Shown one piece after another: positions 25,865 through 34,919 of a stretch of 64,000 bases of DNA; the first letter of the stretch is position 1; each line of letters begins with the position of its first letter. The notes under the pieces are model-generated. The model saw nothing but the letters and a program-made list of their open reading frames with translations. It ran no database searches and was not told the DNA's origin. The translations under genes were made by a program, and so were the position numbers. The DNA comes from Planctomycetota bacterium (GTDB lineage: Bacteria; Planctomycetota; UBA1135; GCA-002686595), in NCBI GenBank assembly GCA_012959785.1, contig DUCM01000010.1, forward strand, positions 62,386 through 126,385. The letters run 5' to 3'.

Positions 25865-27523
25865 ATGATCTCCCACAAAAAGAAGATCGTCCTCTACCAG
25901 CCCCAACAGGTGGACCAGAGCCTGGGCCTGCCCTCTGCCAAGGACCTCTTGCCCCTGGAGATGATCACCATCGCAGCCTTTCCTCTGCAGGACGGTTACG
26001 AGGTCGAGATCATCGACGGCAGCCTCTACAGCGAGGCCGAAGCCCAGAAGCGAGTTCTGGCCGCTTGTGAGGGGGCCATGCTGTACGGAACCACCGGCAT
26101 TCTCGGCTACATGATCACCGATGGCCTGCGGATGTCGCGAGCGGTGCGCGGGCGGCACAGCGATTTGCCCATGGTGATCGGCGGTTGGTTCGCTTCGGTT
26201 CGACCTGACTTGCAACTGGGGACCGGCATGTATTCAGCCGTGATCCTGGCTCAAGGCGAGTTGACCTTCCGGGATGTGGTCAAGGCCATCGACGCCGGCG
26301 AACCCCTCGATTCCGTGCCGGGGCTGGCGCTCATGCGCGCTGGCGAGGTGGTCCACACCGCAAAACGCACCGTCGTGGGCTGGGACGAAATCGCGCCCAT
26401 GCCCTGGCACTTGATCGACATCGAGCCCTATCGTGAACACCAACTGCGCGCGCAGTCGGCCGGCGATGTCTTGCGCATGCCGAGCCCCGAGTCCACTGGC
26501 TCGAACCGCAGCCCATACTTTGGCATCACCTATTTTTCGAGCTACGGCTGTCCCGAACCCTGCACATTCTGCTGCTCGCCGCTTGTCACCGACAGGCGCT
26601 GGAAGGCCATGCCTGCCGACCGCATGATGGACGACCTGGCCGGCTTGCACGACCGCTGGAAGTTCGATGTGGTGCGCTTTCACGACGCCAACTGGGGCGT
26701 TCAGGAAAACCGCGTCAAGGAATTCGCCGAGGCCAAGCTCAAGCTCGGCTTGACCTTCGAGTACAACGCCTTCCTCGAAACCCATTCGATCCTGCACTAC
26801 TCGGAAGACACCCTCGACAAGTTGGCGGCCTCGGGGCTCTACATCGCCGAGATCGGTGCCGAGGCAGGCACCGATGAGATGATGGACAAGATCGGCAAGC
26901 CCATCAAAGGTGACGACAACATCGACGCCGCAGTTGAAATGGACAAGCGCAACATCTGCGCCTCGGTGACTTACATCGTGGGCTATCCCCATGAAGAGGG
27001 CGATTCGATGCTCAAGACCATCGACCAGTGCCGGCGCTTGCATGTGGCCGCGCCCCAGGCCCGCCCCACGGTTTGGCCTTACCGCCCGATCCCGGGTACG
27101 GTCATGTGGGATCAGGCCATTGAGTTGGGCTACAACCCACCGGGGGAAATCGACGAGTGGGGTTCCATCGGCGAGTACCACCTCGAAGAAACCTGGCCGG
27201 GCAAGATCCCGCCCAATGTGGCCGAGGCGCGCAAGATGTACCAGCACTATGTGACCCTCGACTACGGCCTGGCTCGCGGCAAGCGCGGTTGGTGGGAACG
27301 ACGCGCTGGCCGTCGCCTGGCCAATGGCAGCTACCTCTCCGGAGCGGGCAAGTTCGAGGCCCGGGCCTTCAGCGTCGTGGATCGTATCGAGAAGAAAATC
27401 ACTCGCCGCAAGGCCACCGTGCGCACCTTCGTCGACCCCGGTCACAAGACGGGCTCGAGAGCGACCGAGGCCAGCAAGAGCCGCAACGTCATGACCTCGG
27501 CGACCTCCGGCTCGGACGATTGA
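25865..27523 (+). CDS. B12-binding-domain radical SAM protein
   Basis: 552 aa from ATG 25865 (M-I-S-H-K-K-K-I-V-L-Y-Q-P). Residues 1-150 form a cobalamin-binding-like Rossmann domain (Y-E-V-E-I-I-D-G, V-I-G-G-W-F-A-S) without an obvious D-x-H-x-x-G base-off His. The radical SAM cluster motif is C229-P-E-P-C233-T-F-C236, then G-A-E-A-G-T-D-E and Y-I-V-G-Y-P-H-E-E-G typical of the TIM barrel. Such enzymes make methylated, cyclised or rearranged small molecules or lipids. The next gene, a TPMT-like methyltransferase, overlaps by TTGA, so the two probably act on one product. The C-terminal ~90 residues are Arg/Lys-rich and unassigned. Confidence 0.87.
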   Translation: MISHKKKIVLYQPQQVDQSLGLPSAKDLLPLEMITIAAFPLQDGYEVEIIDGSLYSEAEAQKRVLAACEGAMLYGTTGILGYMITDGLRMSRAVRGRHSDLPMVIGGWFASVRPDLQLGTGMYSAVILAQGELTFRDVVKAIDAGEPLDSVPGLALMRAGEVVHTAKRTVVGWDEIAPMPWHLIDIEPYREHQLRAQSAGDVLRMPSPESTGSNRSPYFGITYFSSYGCPEPCTFCCSPLVTDRRWKAMPADRMMDDLAGLHDRWKFDVVRFHDANWGVQENRVKEFAEAKLKLGLTFEYNAFLETHSILHYSEDTLDKLAASGLYIAEIGAEAGTDEMMDKIGKPIKGDDNIDAAVEMDKRNICASVTYIVGYPHEEGDSMLKTIDQCRRLHVAAPQARPTVWPYRPIPGTVMWDQAIELGYNPPGEIDEWGSIGEYHLEETWPGKIPPNVAEARKMYQHYVTLDYGLARGKRGWWERRAGRRLANGSYLSGAGKFEARAFSVVDRIEKKITRRKATVRTFVDPGHKTGSRATEASKSRNVMTSATSGSDD

Positions 27524-28128
27524 GCGAGCTCAAGACGGCCGCCGACTGGCTGGCGCGCTACGACGCCCACAACACTCCCTGGGATCGCGGCAGCGCGCAC
27601 CCGGAACTCGTGGCGCGCATCGAGAGTGGTGTCATGGCGCCGCCCCGCGCTGGTGCCCGAGCCTTGGTGCCCGGCGCGGGTCGCGGCCATGACGCTGTGG
27701 TCCTGGCCAGGGCCGGATGGAGCGTGACGGCGGTGGACTTTGTAGAGGATCTTGCGGTCGATGCCTCCCGCGCTCTGGCTCCTTTCGGTGGCACCTTCGT
27801 GGCCGCCGATGCCCTGGAGTTCACAGGTGAGGGCTTCGACTTGATCTGGGAGCACACCTTCTTCTGCGCCATCGACCCCGCCCAGCGCGCGAGTTGGGGT
27901 GCCATGGTGCGCCGCAATCTGGTGCCTGGCGGACGCTTGGAGGCTCTGGTCTTTCCCGCCGACAAGCCCATGGAGACCGGCGGGCCGCCCTTCGGTTACG
28001 GGATTTGCGAGTTGCTCGTGGCTCTTGGAAAGGGTTTTTCCCTGGAGCAGGAGAGTGCGCTGGAGAGCCGCCTCGAGGGGCGCGATTGGTTGGAGCTTCT
28101 GGCGAGTTTTCGATTGGCGAAAGGCTGA
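27520..28128 (+). CDS. TPMT-like SAM-dependent methyltransferase
   Basis: 202 aa; TTG start at 27520 overlapping the radical SAM stop (TTGA). The family pattern of thiopurine S-methyltransferase-like enzymes is clear: W-L-A-R-Y-D-A-H-N-T-P-W-D-R-G near the start, SAM loop V-P-G-A-G-R-G-H-D-A-V-V-L-A, A-V-D-F, the central E-H-T-F-F-C-A-I-D-P-A-Q-R, and L-V-F-P then G-G-P-P-F at the substrate side. Members methylate sulfur, selenium, tellurium or halide groups. Coupling to a radical SAM enzyme suggests the two modify one metabolite rather than xenobiotics; this is inference. Confidence 0.86.
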   Translation: MSELKTAADWLARYDAHNTPWDRGSAHPELVARIESGVMAPPRAGARALVPGAGRGHDAVVLARAGWSVTAVDFVEDLAVDASRALAPFGGTFVAADALEFTGEGFDLIWEHTFFCAIDPAQRASWGAMVRRNLVPGGRLEALVFPADKPMETGGPPFGYGICELLVALGKGFSLEQESALESRLEGRDWLELLASFRLAKG

Positions 28129-28230
28129 GGGCCGCAGCGGAGGAGGATCTTCCGGGCATTTTTTTCTCATGCTTGCGTGACCTGGGTGGGGGACTGCCGT
28201 CCTCTTTGCATGCACAAAACCCCTGGCACA

Positions 28231-29751
28231 ATGACGACTCGCACTCCCCGATTCCTGGCCGCCGCCACTCTCGCGGGACTCGCCGTTCTCGCTCCGGTCC
28301 TCGGCGCCGAGTTTTCCGAAGGCGAGGATGCCCAGCCCAAGCTCGCCGACCTCGCCGAGCAGCTGCAGGACAAGGACGCCGCCAAACGACGCCGGGCAGT
28401 GCGGCAATTGGCGGAGCTGGGGGGGCGCAAGGCCTGGGAGTTGGTGCTCGGCGCCCTCGATGATGAAAAGGGCCAGGTGGCCGACGAGGCTCAGCTGCGC
28501 CTGGCTGATCTGGATGAAGCGAAGCTCCTGCGCGGTCTCCTGGGCCGCGAGGGCTTGCGCTCGAAAGATGAATGGCGGCGCTGGCGGGTGGCCGAGACCT
28601 TTGGGCGCATGACCCTCGAGGTGCCCGCTGAGGATCTCGTCAAGGCCGTGGGCGTGCGCGACGACCAGTTGAGCGAGATGCTGCTGTGGTCCCTTGAACG
28701 GCTCGCCGTCGACCAACGCCTGGTGGGGGATGTGGCCCGCTGCGGGCGCGAGGTCAAGCGCCTCGTCACGCGCCGGGGCGCGGCGCGGGTGCGTGCCCAG
28801 GCCCTCTGCACCCTGGCTCGAATGGACCTCGATGCGGCCCTCGGCCTGGCTCGCAAGTTCGAAGGCGACCGCGATCCGCTGTTGCGCGCCGCGGCTCTCG
28901 AGGTGTCGTTGTTGGGGGAGGAGCAAGCAGCCCTCGGCGCCTGTCGCCGACTCTTGGCGGACGAATCCTCCAGCGTGCGCGCCGTGGCCCTCGATGGCCT
29001 GGGCGAGATCGGCAATCTCGCGGCGTTTTCATTGGTGATCGAGCGTCTCGAAAGCGAAGAGCGCACGCGCCTCGCGGCCCGCGCGCTCGAGATCCTGCAG
29101 GACCTGTCGGGCATGAAATACCGCGCCGATCCGCGGCCTTGGCGCCTTTGGGTCCAGGGGCAATCCGCCGGCTTCGTGCCCCGGCGCGGCGGTGCCACCA
29201 CCGAGTCCGTGACCACCGCGGCTCTCGCCGGCCTGCCTCTCGAATCGGATCGCCTGGCGATCCTGATCGATTTCTCGGGCTCGCTCTGGTACGAGCGCGA
29301 GGGCCGTCCGGCGCGCAAGCTGCAAGTGGACAAACTCATGCGCGAGAGCTTGCCGCGCTTGACCGAGGCGACCTGGTTCAATCTGATCCCCTACACCAAG
29401 GAACCGCATCCCTGGCGTCCGGAGTTGGTGCGCGCCACGCCGCGTAACATCAAGGCCGCCATGGCGGACTTCGAAGCTGCCAAGATGCGCGGCAGCGGCA
29501 ATGTCTTCGACGCCGTGCTGCTGGCCCTCGAAGATCCCGCCGTGGACCGCGTCCTTATCTTCACCGACGGCGCGCCCACCGGCGGCCGGCGTTGGAACAT
29601 GGAGCTGATCGTGCCGCTCCTGGAACAGGCCGCCCGTTGGCGCCACATCGCCTATGACGCGGTCTTGGTGGACACCCCGCCGGGTTTGGCCCGGCGCTGG
29701 GGTGACTTGTGCCAGAGAACCGGCGGGCGTTCTCTGGCCGTAGATTTGTAG
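28231..29751 (+). CDS. Exported HEAT-repeat protein with von Willebrand A domain
   Basis: 506 aa from ATG 28231; MTTRTPRFLAAATLAGLAVL is a signal peptide. Residues about 30-290 are HEAT-like helical repeats (KDAAKRRRAVRQLAELGG, RDPLLRAAALEVSLLGEE, SSSVRAVALDGLGEIGN). Residues about 340-500 are a VWA domain with MIDAS start D347-F-S-G-S and later F-T-D-G-A-P-T. Such proteins bind partners through metal-dependent adhesion. The gap of 102 bases to the methyltransferase gene makes co-transcription possible but not certain. Confidence 0.85.
   Translation: MTTRTPRFLAAATLAGLAVLAPVLGAEFSEGEDAQPKLADLAEQLQDKDAAKRRRAVRQLAELGGRKAWELVLGALDDEKGQVADEAQLRLADLDEAKLLRGLLGREGLRSKDEWRRWRVAETFGRMTLEVPAEDLVKAVGVRDDQLSEMLLWSLERLAVDQRLVGDVARCGREVKRLVTRRGAARVRAQALCTLARMDLDAALGLARKFEGDRDPLLRAAALEVSLLGEEQAALGACRRLLADESSSVRAVALDGLGEIGNLAAFSLVIERLESEERTRLAARALEILQDLSGMKYRADPRPWRLWVQGQSAGFVPRRGGATTESVTTAALAGLPLESDRLAILIDFSGSLWYEREGRPARKLQVDKLMRESLPRLTEATWFNLIPYTKEPHPWRPELVRATPRNIKAAMADFEAAKMRGSGNVFDAVLLALEDPAVDRVLIFTDGAPTGGRRWNMELIVPLLEQAARWRHIAYDAVLVDTPPGLARRWGDLCQRTGGRSLAVDL
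29711..29738 (+). terminator. 10-bp stem-loop at the 3' end of the HEAT/VWA gene
   Basis: GCCAGAGAAC (29711-29720) and GTTCTCTGGC (29729-29738) pair perfectly across an 8-base GC loop. It lies inside the coding end, 11 bases before the stop codon, and is followed by a modestly T-rich stretch. The downstream gene is convergent and begins its stop 18 bases after this gene's stop. Possible terminator; function not proven. Confidence 0.45.
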
Positions 29752-29768
29752 CGGGCTGTTTGGCCGCT

Positions 29769-31469
29769 CTATTCCACCCGCACCTCGATCTCGTAGGCGA
29801 GAATCTCGTTGGGATTGGCCGTGCCAATGCCTTTGAGACGCACGGTGAGTACTTCGCCCATGCCAAGGTTGCTAAAGAGGCTGGCCACGCCGCCGACCGA
29901 GGTGGCTTCATCGCCCTTGAACTCGGCGCCCGGATCGACCAGCACCGTGTAGGGCCCGGCTATGTCCACGCTGTTGCCAAAGGGGTCCTTGAAGTCCGTC
30001 AAGGCGACGGAAAATCCACCCGAGTTGGCCGCGGTGATGTCGCCCCGCAGACGGCCCGCTCGGGTCTTCAGTTTGCCCGCGGTGACGGTGGTGGTCCCCG
30101 AGTCGAAGTTGCCTTCGACTTGAATCTCAAGACCCACCAGCAGGCTCGACGCCGCGAGGGTTGGCTTGCCCTTGGAATTGAGGAATATCTCGGCAGTGGA
30201 AAGATCCACGATCACATTGGTTGCGGCGGTGACCAATCCTGAAGTGACCAGGGGTTCGTCCGCGTTGATGTTGACCTCGATGGATCCCGGCAAGCCAGCG
30301 ACATCGACGATGACGCCCTCGGAGGCCGGCGGGAAGTTGATGCGGATGCGATTGGCGGGAAAGGGCTCGGAAGCGAAGGTCGAGAGGTAGATCTTGATGC
30401 CCTGGCCGATCCGAAGGTCGCCACCGGTGGCTGGCGTGCCGTCTTCGTGAAAGAAGTCCGTCGAACCATCGTGGGAGATCTCGATGGTCAAGGGGTCGCC
30501 CAGGCTTGCCAGCACGGGTTCGGCGAGCGCGGCGCCCCGTTCGATTTCCACCAGCCGGAAGTCAAACATGCCGGCGCTGGTGTTTGCCACGATGCCTTCG
30601 AGCTTGACCACATCCTGGGCCGAGTCCTCCACTTCGATGGCATCCGCAGTGATGCGGCCATCGGTGCCCAGGGTTCCGTGGACTTCGAGCAGGGTGGAGT
30701 TCGCAACCAGGTCGCTGAAGAAGCCGACAGATGTGAGGTACAGAGCACCGTCTTCACGCATGAGCGGGATTCCCGGGGGCACGGTGATGGTCAGTTTGCC
30801 CAGGGCCACGGCCATGTCATCGTCCACGAAGGCGTCGATGACCACCTGGCCTTGGGTCTCCGAGAAGGAACCCACGATGCCGCGCACCTCGTCGATGGGC
30901 TCGTCGGTGCCGGCGATATTCACACTCCCAGAAGGCTCGAAGACCAAGCTCGTGAGAACACTGCCGGAGAGAGATTCGGTGAGGTCCAGGTCGATCAAAA
31001 CGCGGCTGAAGTCCGTCGATCCGCTGACTTGGAGGTTCGTATCAAAGCTAACTCCGAGCACTTCGTCGCCTGGGCCCACCGTTACCGGGACCACGCTGCC
31101 GTCCTTGGCCCGGGCCTTGATGGAGGCGGGATCGAAGACCACCTGGGCGCCACCATAGGTGCCGGCGGGAAAGGGCGAGTTGGTTAGCCAGGCGCTCTGA
31201 GTCTGGAGCCCGAGGAACTCCACGGGCACTGGAGTCACGAGCAGGTTGGCCGAAGGCACCAAGGTGCTGTCCACCAAGCGCAGCTCGTCGATGGTGACAG
31301 TGAAGGAGAGCAGCCCGGTCACCGGAGCATCCTTAACCAGGATGTTCCCAGCACCGGAGGCGCTGCCCGTAACACCGCCGGTGCCCGTGCCACCTCCGCA
31401 GCCAGCGAGGGCGAGGGCAGCGGCTGTCAGGGTAAGGAGAGTGCCGTAGCGGCAATAATCTGTATTCAT
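29769..31469 (-). CDS. Lipoprotein with DUF4382-like N-terminus and DUF5666-like repeats
   Basis: 566 aa; lipobox L-A-G-C in MNTDYCRYGTLLTLTAAALALAGC. Residues about 40-190 resemble DUF4382 (I-L-V-K-D-A-P-V-T-G-L-L-S-F-T-V-T-I-D, then P-A-G-T-Y-G-G-A-Q-V-V-F-D). Later segments look like repeated DUF5666-type small beta domains (V-V-K-L-E-G-I-V-A-N-T-S-A-G, L-E-I-Q-V-E-G-N-F-D-S-G). Such proteins are outer-membrane or periplasmic lipoproteins of unknown role. Family assignment is by pattern recognition and is moderate. Confidence 0.75.
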   Translation of the reverse strand: MNTDYCRYGTLLTLTAAALALAGCGGGTGTGGVTGSASGAGNILVKDAPVTGLLSFTVTIDELRLVDSTLVPSANLLVTPVPVEFLGLQTQSAWLTNSPFPAGTYGGAQVVFDPASIKARAKDGSVVPVTVGPGDEVLGVSFDTNLQVSGSTDFSRVLIDLDLTESLSGSVLTSLVFEPSGSVNIAGTDEPIDEVRGIVGSFSETQGQVVIDAFVDDDMAVALGKLTITVPPGIPLMREDGALYLTSVGFFSDLVANSTLLEVHGTLGTDGRITADAIEVEDSAQDVVKLEGIVANTSAGMFDFRLVEIERGAALAEPVLASLGDPLTIEISHDGSTDFFHEDGTPATGGDLRIGQGIKIYLSTFASEPFPANRIRINFPPASEGVIVDVAGLPGSIEVNINADEPLVTSGLVTAATNVIVDLSTAEIFLNSKGKPTLAASSLLVGLEIQVEGNFDSGTTTVTAGKLKTRAGRLRGDITAANSGGFSVALTDFKDPFGNSVDIAGPYTVLVDPGAEFKGDEATSVGGVASLFSNLGMGEVLTVRLKGIGTANPNEILAYEIEVRVE

Positions 31470-31805
31470 GATTCTCGCTTGGTGTTTGTTGATTCTGGCC
31501 TCTCGCTTGAGCTCCCGTTTCAGGGCTCGCTGTCAATTGTCCTGCGCTTCAGGGCTCGCTGTCAATTGTCCTGCGCTTCGGGGCTTGCGTTCAGTGCCCG
31601 GCCCTGCCCTGCGCGGGCACCAGTGCGTGGCACCCCGGGCTCTGATTGCTGCTATCGGAATCGGGTAGCCCAGCTCTTGAGCTTCCCCGTAAGTTCTCGT
31701 GAGGACCCCCCGATGCTGCGCCCCCGGGGCTTGCACGGAACCCTAGCAACAGGGCCTTCGCCGCTTCGAGTAGGATCGTGGCCGCCGACCCCTGAAACCC
31801 CTTCC
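31470..31805. other. Divergent intergenic region with a 29-bp tandem repeat
   Basis: About 335 bases between two lipoprotein genes. It contains a 29-bp tandem repeat (31519-31592). No gene is supported; promoters for both flanks are expected here. Confidence 0.45.
31519..31592. repeat. 29-bp tandem repeat, two full copies and one partial
   Basis: Units starting TTCAGGGCTCGCTGTCAATT begin at 31519 and 31548, followed by a diverged partial copy from 31577. It lies 50-120 bases upstream of the lipoprotein start at 31469 (minus) and over 200 bases from the peptidase start at 31806. Confidence 0.75.
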
Positions 31806-34316
31806 ATGCGCGCCATGATCTCGATCCCCTCGTTCTGCTTGCTCATCGGATGCTCGGTTCCTTTTTTTGGGCCCCTGGGCGACACACCGGCGTCCGAGGC
31901 CCAGGTCACTTCCCCCGACCAGCACCTCGGCCGGCCCCTCGGTGCGGATTTCGAGTTGGTGGATTGGGACGAAGTACGGGCCTATTTCCGAGGTCTCGCG
32001 AGTCAGAGCCCACGGGTCTTGGTGGAGCGCGTGGGCACAACCACCGAGGGCCGCGAGTTTCTCCTGGCCTCGATCTCCTCGCCCGAGAACCTCGCGCGCC
32101 TCGCGGAGTTGCGCCAGCACAGCCGCACCCTGGCCGATCCCAGGGGCAAGAGCGAGGCCGAGATCAACGCCGCCGTGGCCGGCGGCAAGTTGTTCTTGTT
32201 CGTGTCCTGTTCCATGCACGCCACCGAGTGCGCTGGCTCGCAGTTCGCCATGGGATTCGCCTACACCCTGGCCACCTCGGATGAGGAACCCTGGAAGAGC
32301 GCCCGGGAAGAGTGCGTGGTTTTGCTCGCTCCCAGCCTCAACCCCGACGGTCTCGACCATGTGACCGATTGGTACCGCGAGACCGTGGGCACGCCCTACG
32401 AGGCCGCCGACTTGCTTAAGCTCTACCAGTACTACGCGGGCCACGACAACAATCGCGACTGGTTCATGTTGACCCAGAGCGAGACACGCATCGTCACCGA
32501 GCTCCTGTACAAGCGCTGGTTTCCCCAGGTCTATTGGGATGTGCACCAGCAGGGTTCCTCGGCCGAGCGATTCTTTGTGCCGCCCTTTCGCGATCCGCTC
32601 AATCCTAATCTCGACTCGAGCATCATCGCAGGGATTGACAGCCTGGGCAGCCGCGCCCTGCTCGACCTGACCCGTGCGGGGCTGTCGGGGGTTTCCACTG
32701 GCGTCTCTTACGACATGTGGTGGAATGGCGGAAATCGCAATGTGCCCGTGCGCCACAACATCATCGGTCTCTTGACCGAGGCCGCCTCCGCGCGGCTGGC
32801 CACGCCCATTTTCAAGCCCCGCTCCAGCCTACGCGCTCCCCGGGGGCTGGACGGCTATGCGCCTTCCAATCGCTTTCCCGAGCCTTGGCCCGGCGGTTGG
32901 TGGCGCCTCTCGGACATCATCGATTACGAGATGGAGTTCGGTCGCTCGCTCCTCGGCAGCCTCTCCCGCGAGCGTGCCTTCTGGTTGCGCAACGCCTCGG
33001 ATGTGGCCCGCCGCGCGATTGGTGGCAAGGGCCAGAGCGCTCCCCGCGCCTGGGTGATTCCGAGCGACAATCGCGACCCCACAGCCGTGCGGCGGCTGGT
33101 GAGCGTGCTCTTGCAAGGCGGAGTCGAGTTGTCCGTGAGCCAGGGCCCCCTCGCCGCCGACGGCCGCACCTGGCCCGCGGCGTCGATCGTGATTCGCCGC
33201 GACCAGCCCTACGGTTCCCATGTGAAGGACCTATTCGAGGTCCAGCGCTATCCCGAAGGCGACCCGCCCTACGATGTGGCCGGTTGGACCTTGCCGTTTC
33301 TTCTGGGCGTGGGGCGGGTGGAGACCATGGAAGTGCCCCAGGGCGAGATGCGTCCCGCCCTCGATGTGGACACGGCTTGCGCGGGTTTCGCTGGCGATGA
33401 GCGCCTCGTCGGCCGCCACGATCGCTTGAGTTCCCTGGACAGCGCGACCTGGACCCAAATCTACAAGGGACTTGCCGCAGGCAAGACCTTCTCCCTGGTT
33501 CTCGCGGGCGAAGACGCCGGCCTCGTGCAGAGAGGCGACTCTGCCGAGGACTCAGCCGCCACCAGCATGCAGACCTTGCCGCGCATCGGGCTCTATTCGC
33601 CCTGGCGCGGATCCATGGACGAGGGCTGGATGCGCTATGTCTTTGACACTCAAGAGGTGCCTTACACCACGGTGCGCAACGAGATGCTGCGCGCCGCCGC
33701 CGTGGCGGATTTTCTGGATGTTTTGGTCATCCCCAGCATCTCGGCCGCGGGCCTCGACTTGGGCCGAGCGCCGGGGACGGTCCCCGAGCAGTACGCCCGC
33801 GGGCTGGGCGCCGAGGGCGCCGTGGCGATCGAGGAATTCGTGCGCGCAGGTGGAACCTTGATCTGCTTGGGATCTTCGAGCGCCTGGGCCATCGACCTTT
33901 TCGAATTGCCTCTGGTGGATGTGGCCCGCGGCTCCGAGGCGGGGGAGTTTTCGTGCCCCGGGAGTGTCCTGCGCACGATTCCAACGAGCGTTGCGCAAAC
34001 AGTCGGCTTGCCCGCATCCCTCCCCGTGTTCTTTTCAGGGTCCAGCGCCTTCCGCAAGATGACCGAGGCTGAGCGCGAAGAGGCTGGCCGTGAAGACGCC
34101 GCAGCGAACGAGGAGTTCCTCCTGCGTTACGCCCCCTCGCGGCTGCTCATGTCGGGCTGGATCCAGGCGCCCGAGGTGATTGAGGGCCACGGCGCCTGGG
34201 TGCGCGCTAGCCATGGCGAGGGCAGCATTCACCTCTTTGGCTTTCGACCCCAGTACCGCGGCTGGACCCAGGCGACCTTCCAACTCGTGCACCGCGCGAT
34301 CCTCTTGCGGCCATGA
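31806..34316 (+). CDS. M14-family zinc carboxypeptidase-like lipoprotein
   Basis: 836 aa from ATG 31806 (MRAMISIPSFCLLIGC, lipobox L-I-G-C). The M14 metallopeptidase domain covers residues about 50-420: zinc ligands H138-A-T-E141, substrate segment S-L-N-P-D-G-L, D-N-N-R-D-W, the third zinc ligand in D-V-H247-Q-Q-G, and a general-base Glu in L-L-T-E-A-A-S-A. The C-terminal ~350 residues include a GATase-like Rossmann part (Y-S-P-W-R-G-S-M-D-E-G-W, later V-L-V-I-P-S-I-S, F-V-R-A-G-G-T-L-I-C-L), which is common in large bacterial M14 proteins. It probably degrades peptides at the cell surface. The stop overlaps the MORN gene by ATGA. Confidence 0.9.
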   Translation: MRAMISIPSFCLLIGCSVPFFGPLGDTPASEAQVTSPDQHLGRPLGADFELVDWDEVRAYFRGLASQSPRVLVERVGTTTEGREFLLASISSPENLARLAELRQHSRTLADPRGKSEAEINAAVAGGKLFLFVSCSMHATECAGSQFAMGFAYTLATSDEEPWKSAREECVVLLAPSLNPDGLDHVTDWYRETVGTPYEAADLLKLYQYYAGHDNNRDWFMLTQSETRIVTELLYKRWFPQVYWDVHQQGSSAERFFVPPFRDPLNPNLDSSIIAGIDSLGSRALLDLTRAGLSGVSTGVSYDMWWNGGNRNVPVRHNIIGLLTEAASARLATPIFKPRSSLRAPRGLDGYAPSNRFPEPWPGGWWRLSDIIDYEMEFGRSLLGSLSRERAFWLRNASDVARRAIGGKGQSAPRAWVIPSDNRDPTAVRRLVSVLLQGGVELSVSQGPLAADGRTWPAASIVIRRDQPYGSHVKDLFEVQRYPEGDPPYDVAGWTLPFLLGVGRVETMEVPQGEMRPALDVDTACAGFAGDERLVGRHDRLSSLDSATWTQIYKGLAAGKTFSLVLAGEDAGLVQRGDSAEDSAATSMQTLPRIGLYSPWRGSMDEGWMRYVFDTQEVPYTTVRNEMLRAAAVADFLDVLVIPSISAAGLDLGRAPGTVPEQYARGLGAEGAVAIEEFVRAGGTLICLGSSSAWAIDLFELPLVDVARGSEAGEFSCPGSVLRTIPTSVAQTVGLPASLPVFFSGSSAFRKMTEAEREEAGREDAAANEEFLLRYAPSRLLMSGWIQAPEVIEGHGAWVRASHGEGSIHLFGFRPQYRGWTQATFQLVHRAILLRP

Positions 34317-34903
34317 AGCTCGTCCTCGTCCTTCTTGCTGCGATTTTTCTCGTAGCTTGCGAGAGTGCGCCCCCGCGCCCGGTCTTGCCCGAAGCCGAGC
34401 CCATCCTGCGCCGGTTGAAGCGCAAGGATCCGCGTTCGGGGGAAATTGTCCGCAGTTGGAGTGTGCTGGTCTACGCCGATGGCCGTCAGCTAAAGCACGG
34501 TCCTGACCTGCATTGGTACGCCACCGGCGGCAAGCTCTCCGAGGGCCGCTTTGAGTACGGCGAGCCCGAAGGGGTTCTGCGGCGCTGGTACGCGAACGGG
34601 CAGATGCGCTCGGAGTGCAGTTTCCAGGAGTCCTCCGAGGCCATGGAGATGAAGTTCTGGCACGAAAACGGCCAACTTTCCGCCCGCGGGCCGGCCCTGC
34701 GCGGGCAGCGAACGGGAGCCTGGGTCTTCTGGTGGCCCGACGGCAATTTGCGCGAAGAGGGGCAGTACGAAGCGGGCGAGCGCGCCGGCCTCTGGACCCT
34801 GCGCTACGAAAACGGAGCCCTGCGTTCCCGCGGCCGCTACTCAGGCGGTCGCCGAATCGCTCCTTGGGAGCACTGGACCCTGTCCGAGCCCACCCGCCCG
34901 TAA
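34313..34903 (+). CDS. MORN-repeat lipoprotein
   Basis: 196 aa, ATGA overlap with the peptidase gene. N-terminus MKLVLVLLAAIFLVACESA has lipobox L-V-A-C. Five or so MORN_2-type repeats follow (Y-A-T-G-G-K-L-S-E-G-R-F-E-Y-G, Y-A-N-G-Q-M-R-S-E, H-E-N-G-Q-L-S-A-R-G, W-P-D-G-N-L-R-E-E-G-Q-Y, Y-E-N-G-A-L-R-S-R-G). Database homologs are often labelled 'YwqK antitoxin', but there is no toxin here and a lipoprotein is not an antitoxin. Likely an envelope structural or partner protein of the M14 peptidase. Confidence 0.85.
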   Translation: MKLVLVLLAAIFLVACESAPPRPVLPEAEPILRRLKRKDPRSGEIVRSWSVLVYADGRQLKHGPDLHWYATGGKLSEGRFEYGEPEGVLRRWYANGQMRSECSFQESSEAMEMKFWHENGQLSARGPALRGQRTGAWVFWWPDGNLREEGQYEAGERAGLWTLRYENGALRSRGRYSGGRRIAPWEHWTLSEPTRP

Positions 34904-34919
34904 GAACAAGCGCCCAGAA

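Noticed and set aside
34313-34903. YwqK-type antitoxin of a toxin-antitoxin system
   Set aside because: It is a MORN-repeat lipoprotein with a lipobox and no toxin partner; the label is a database habit.
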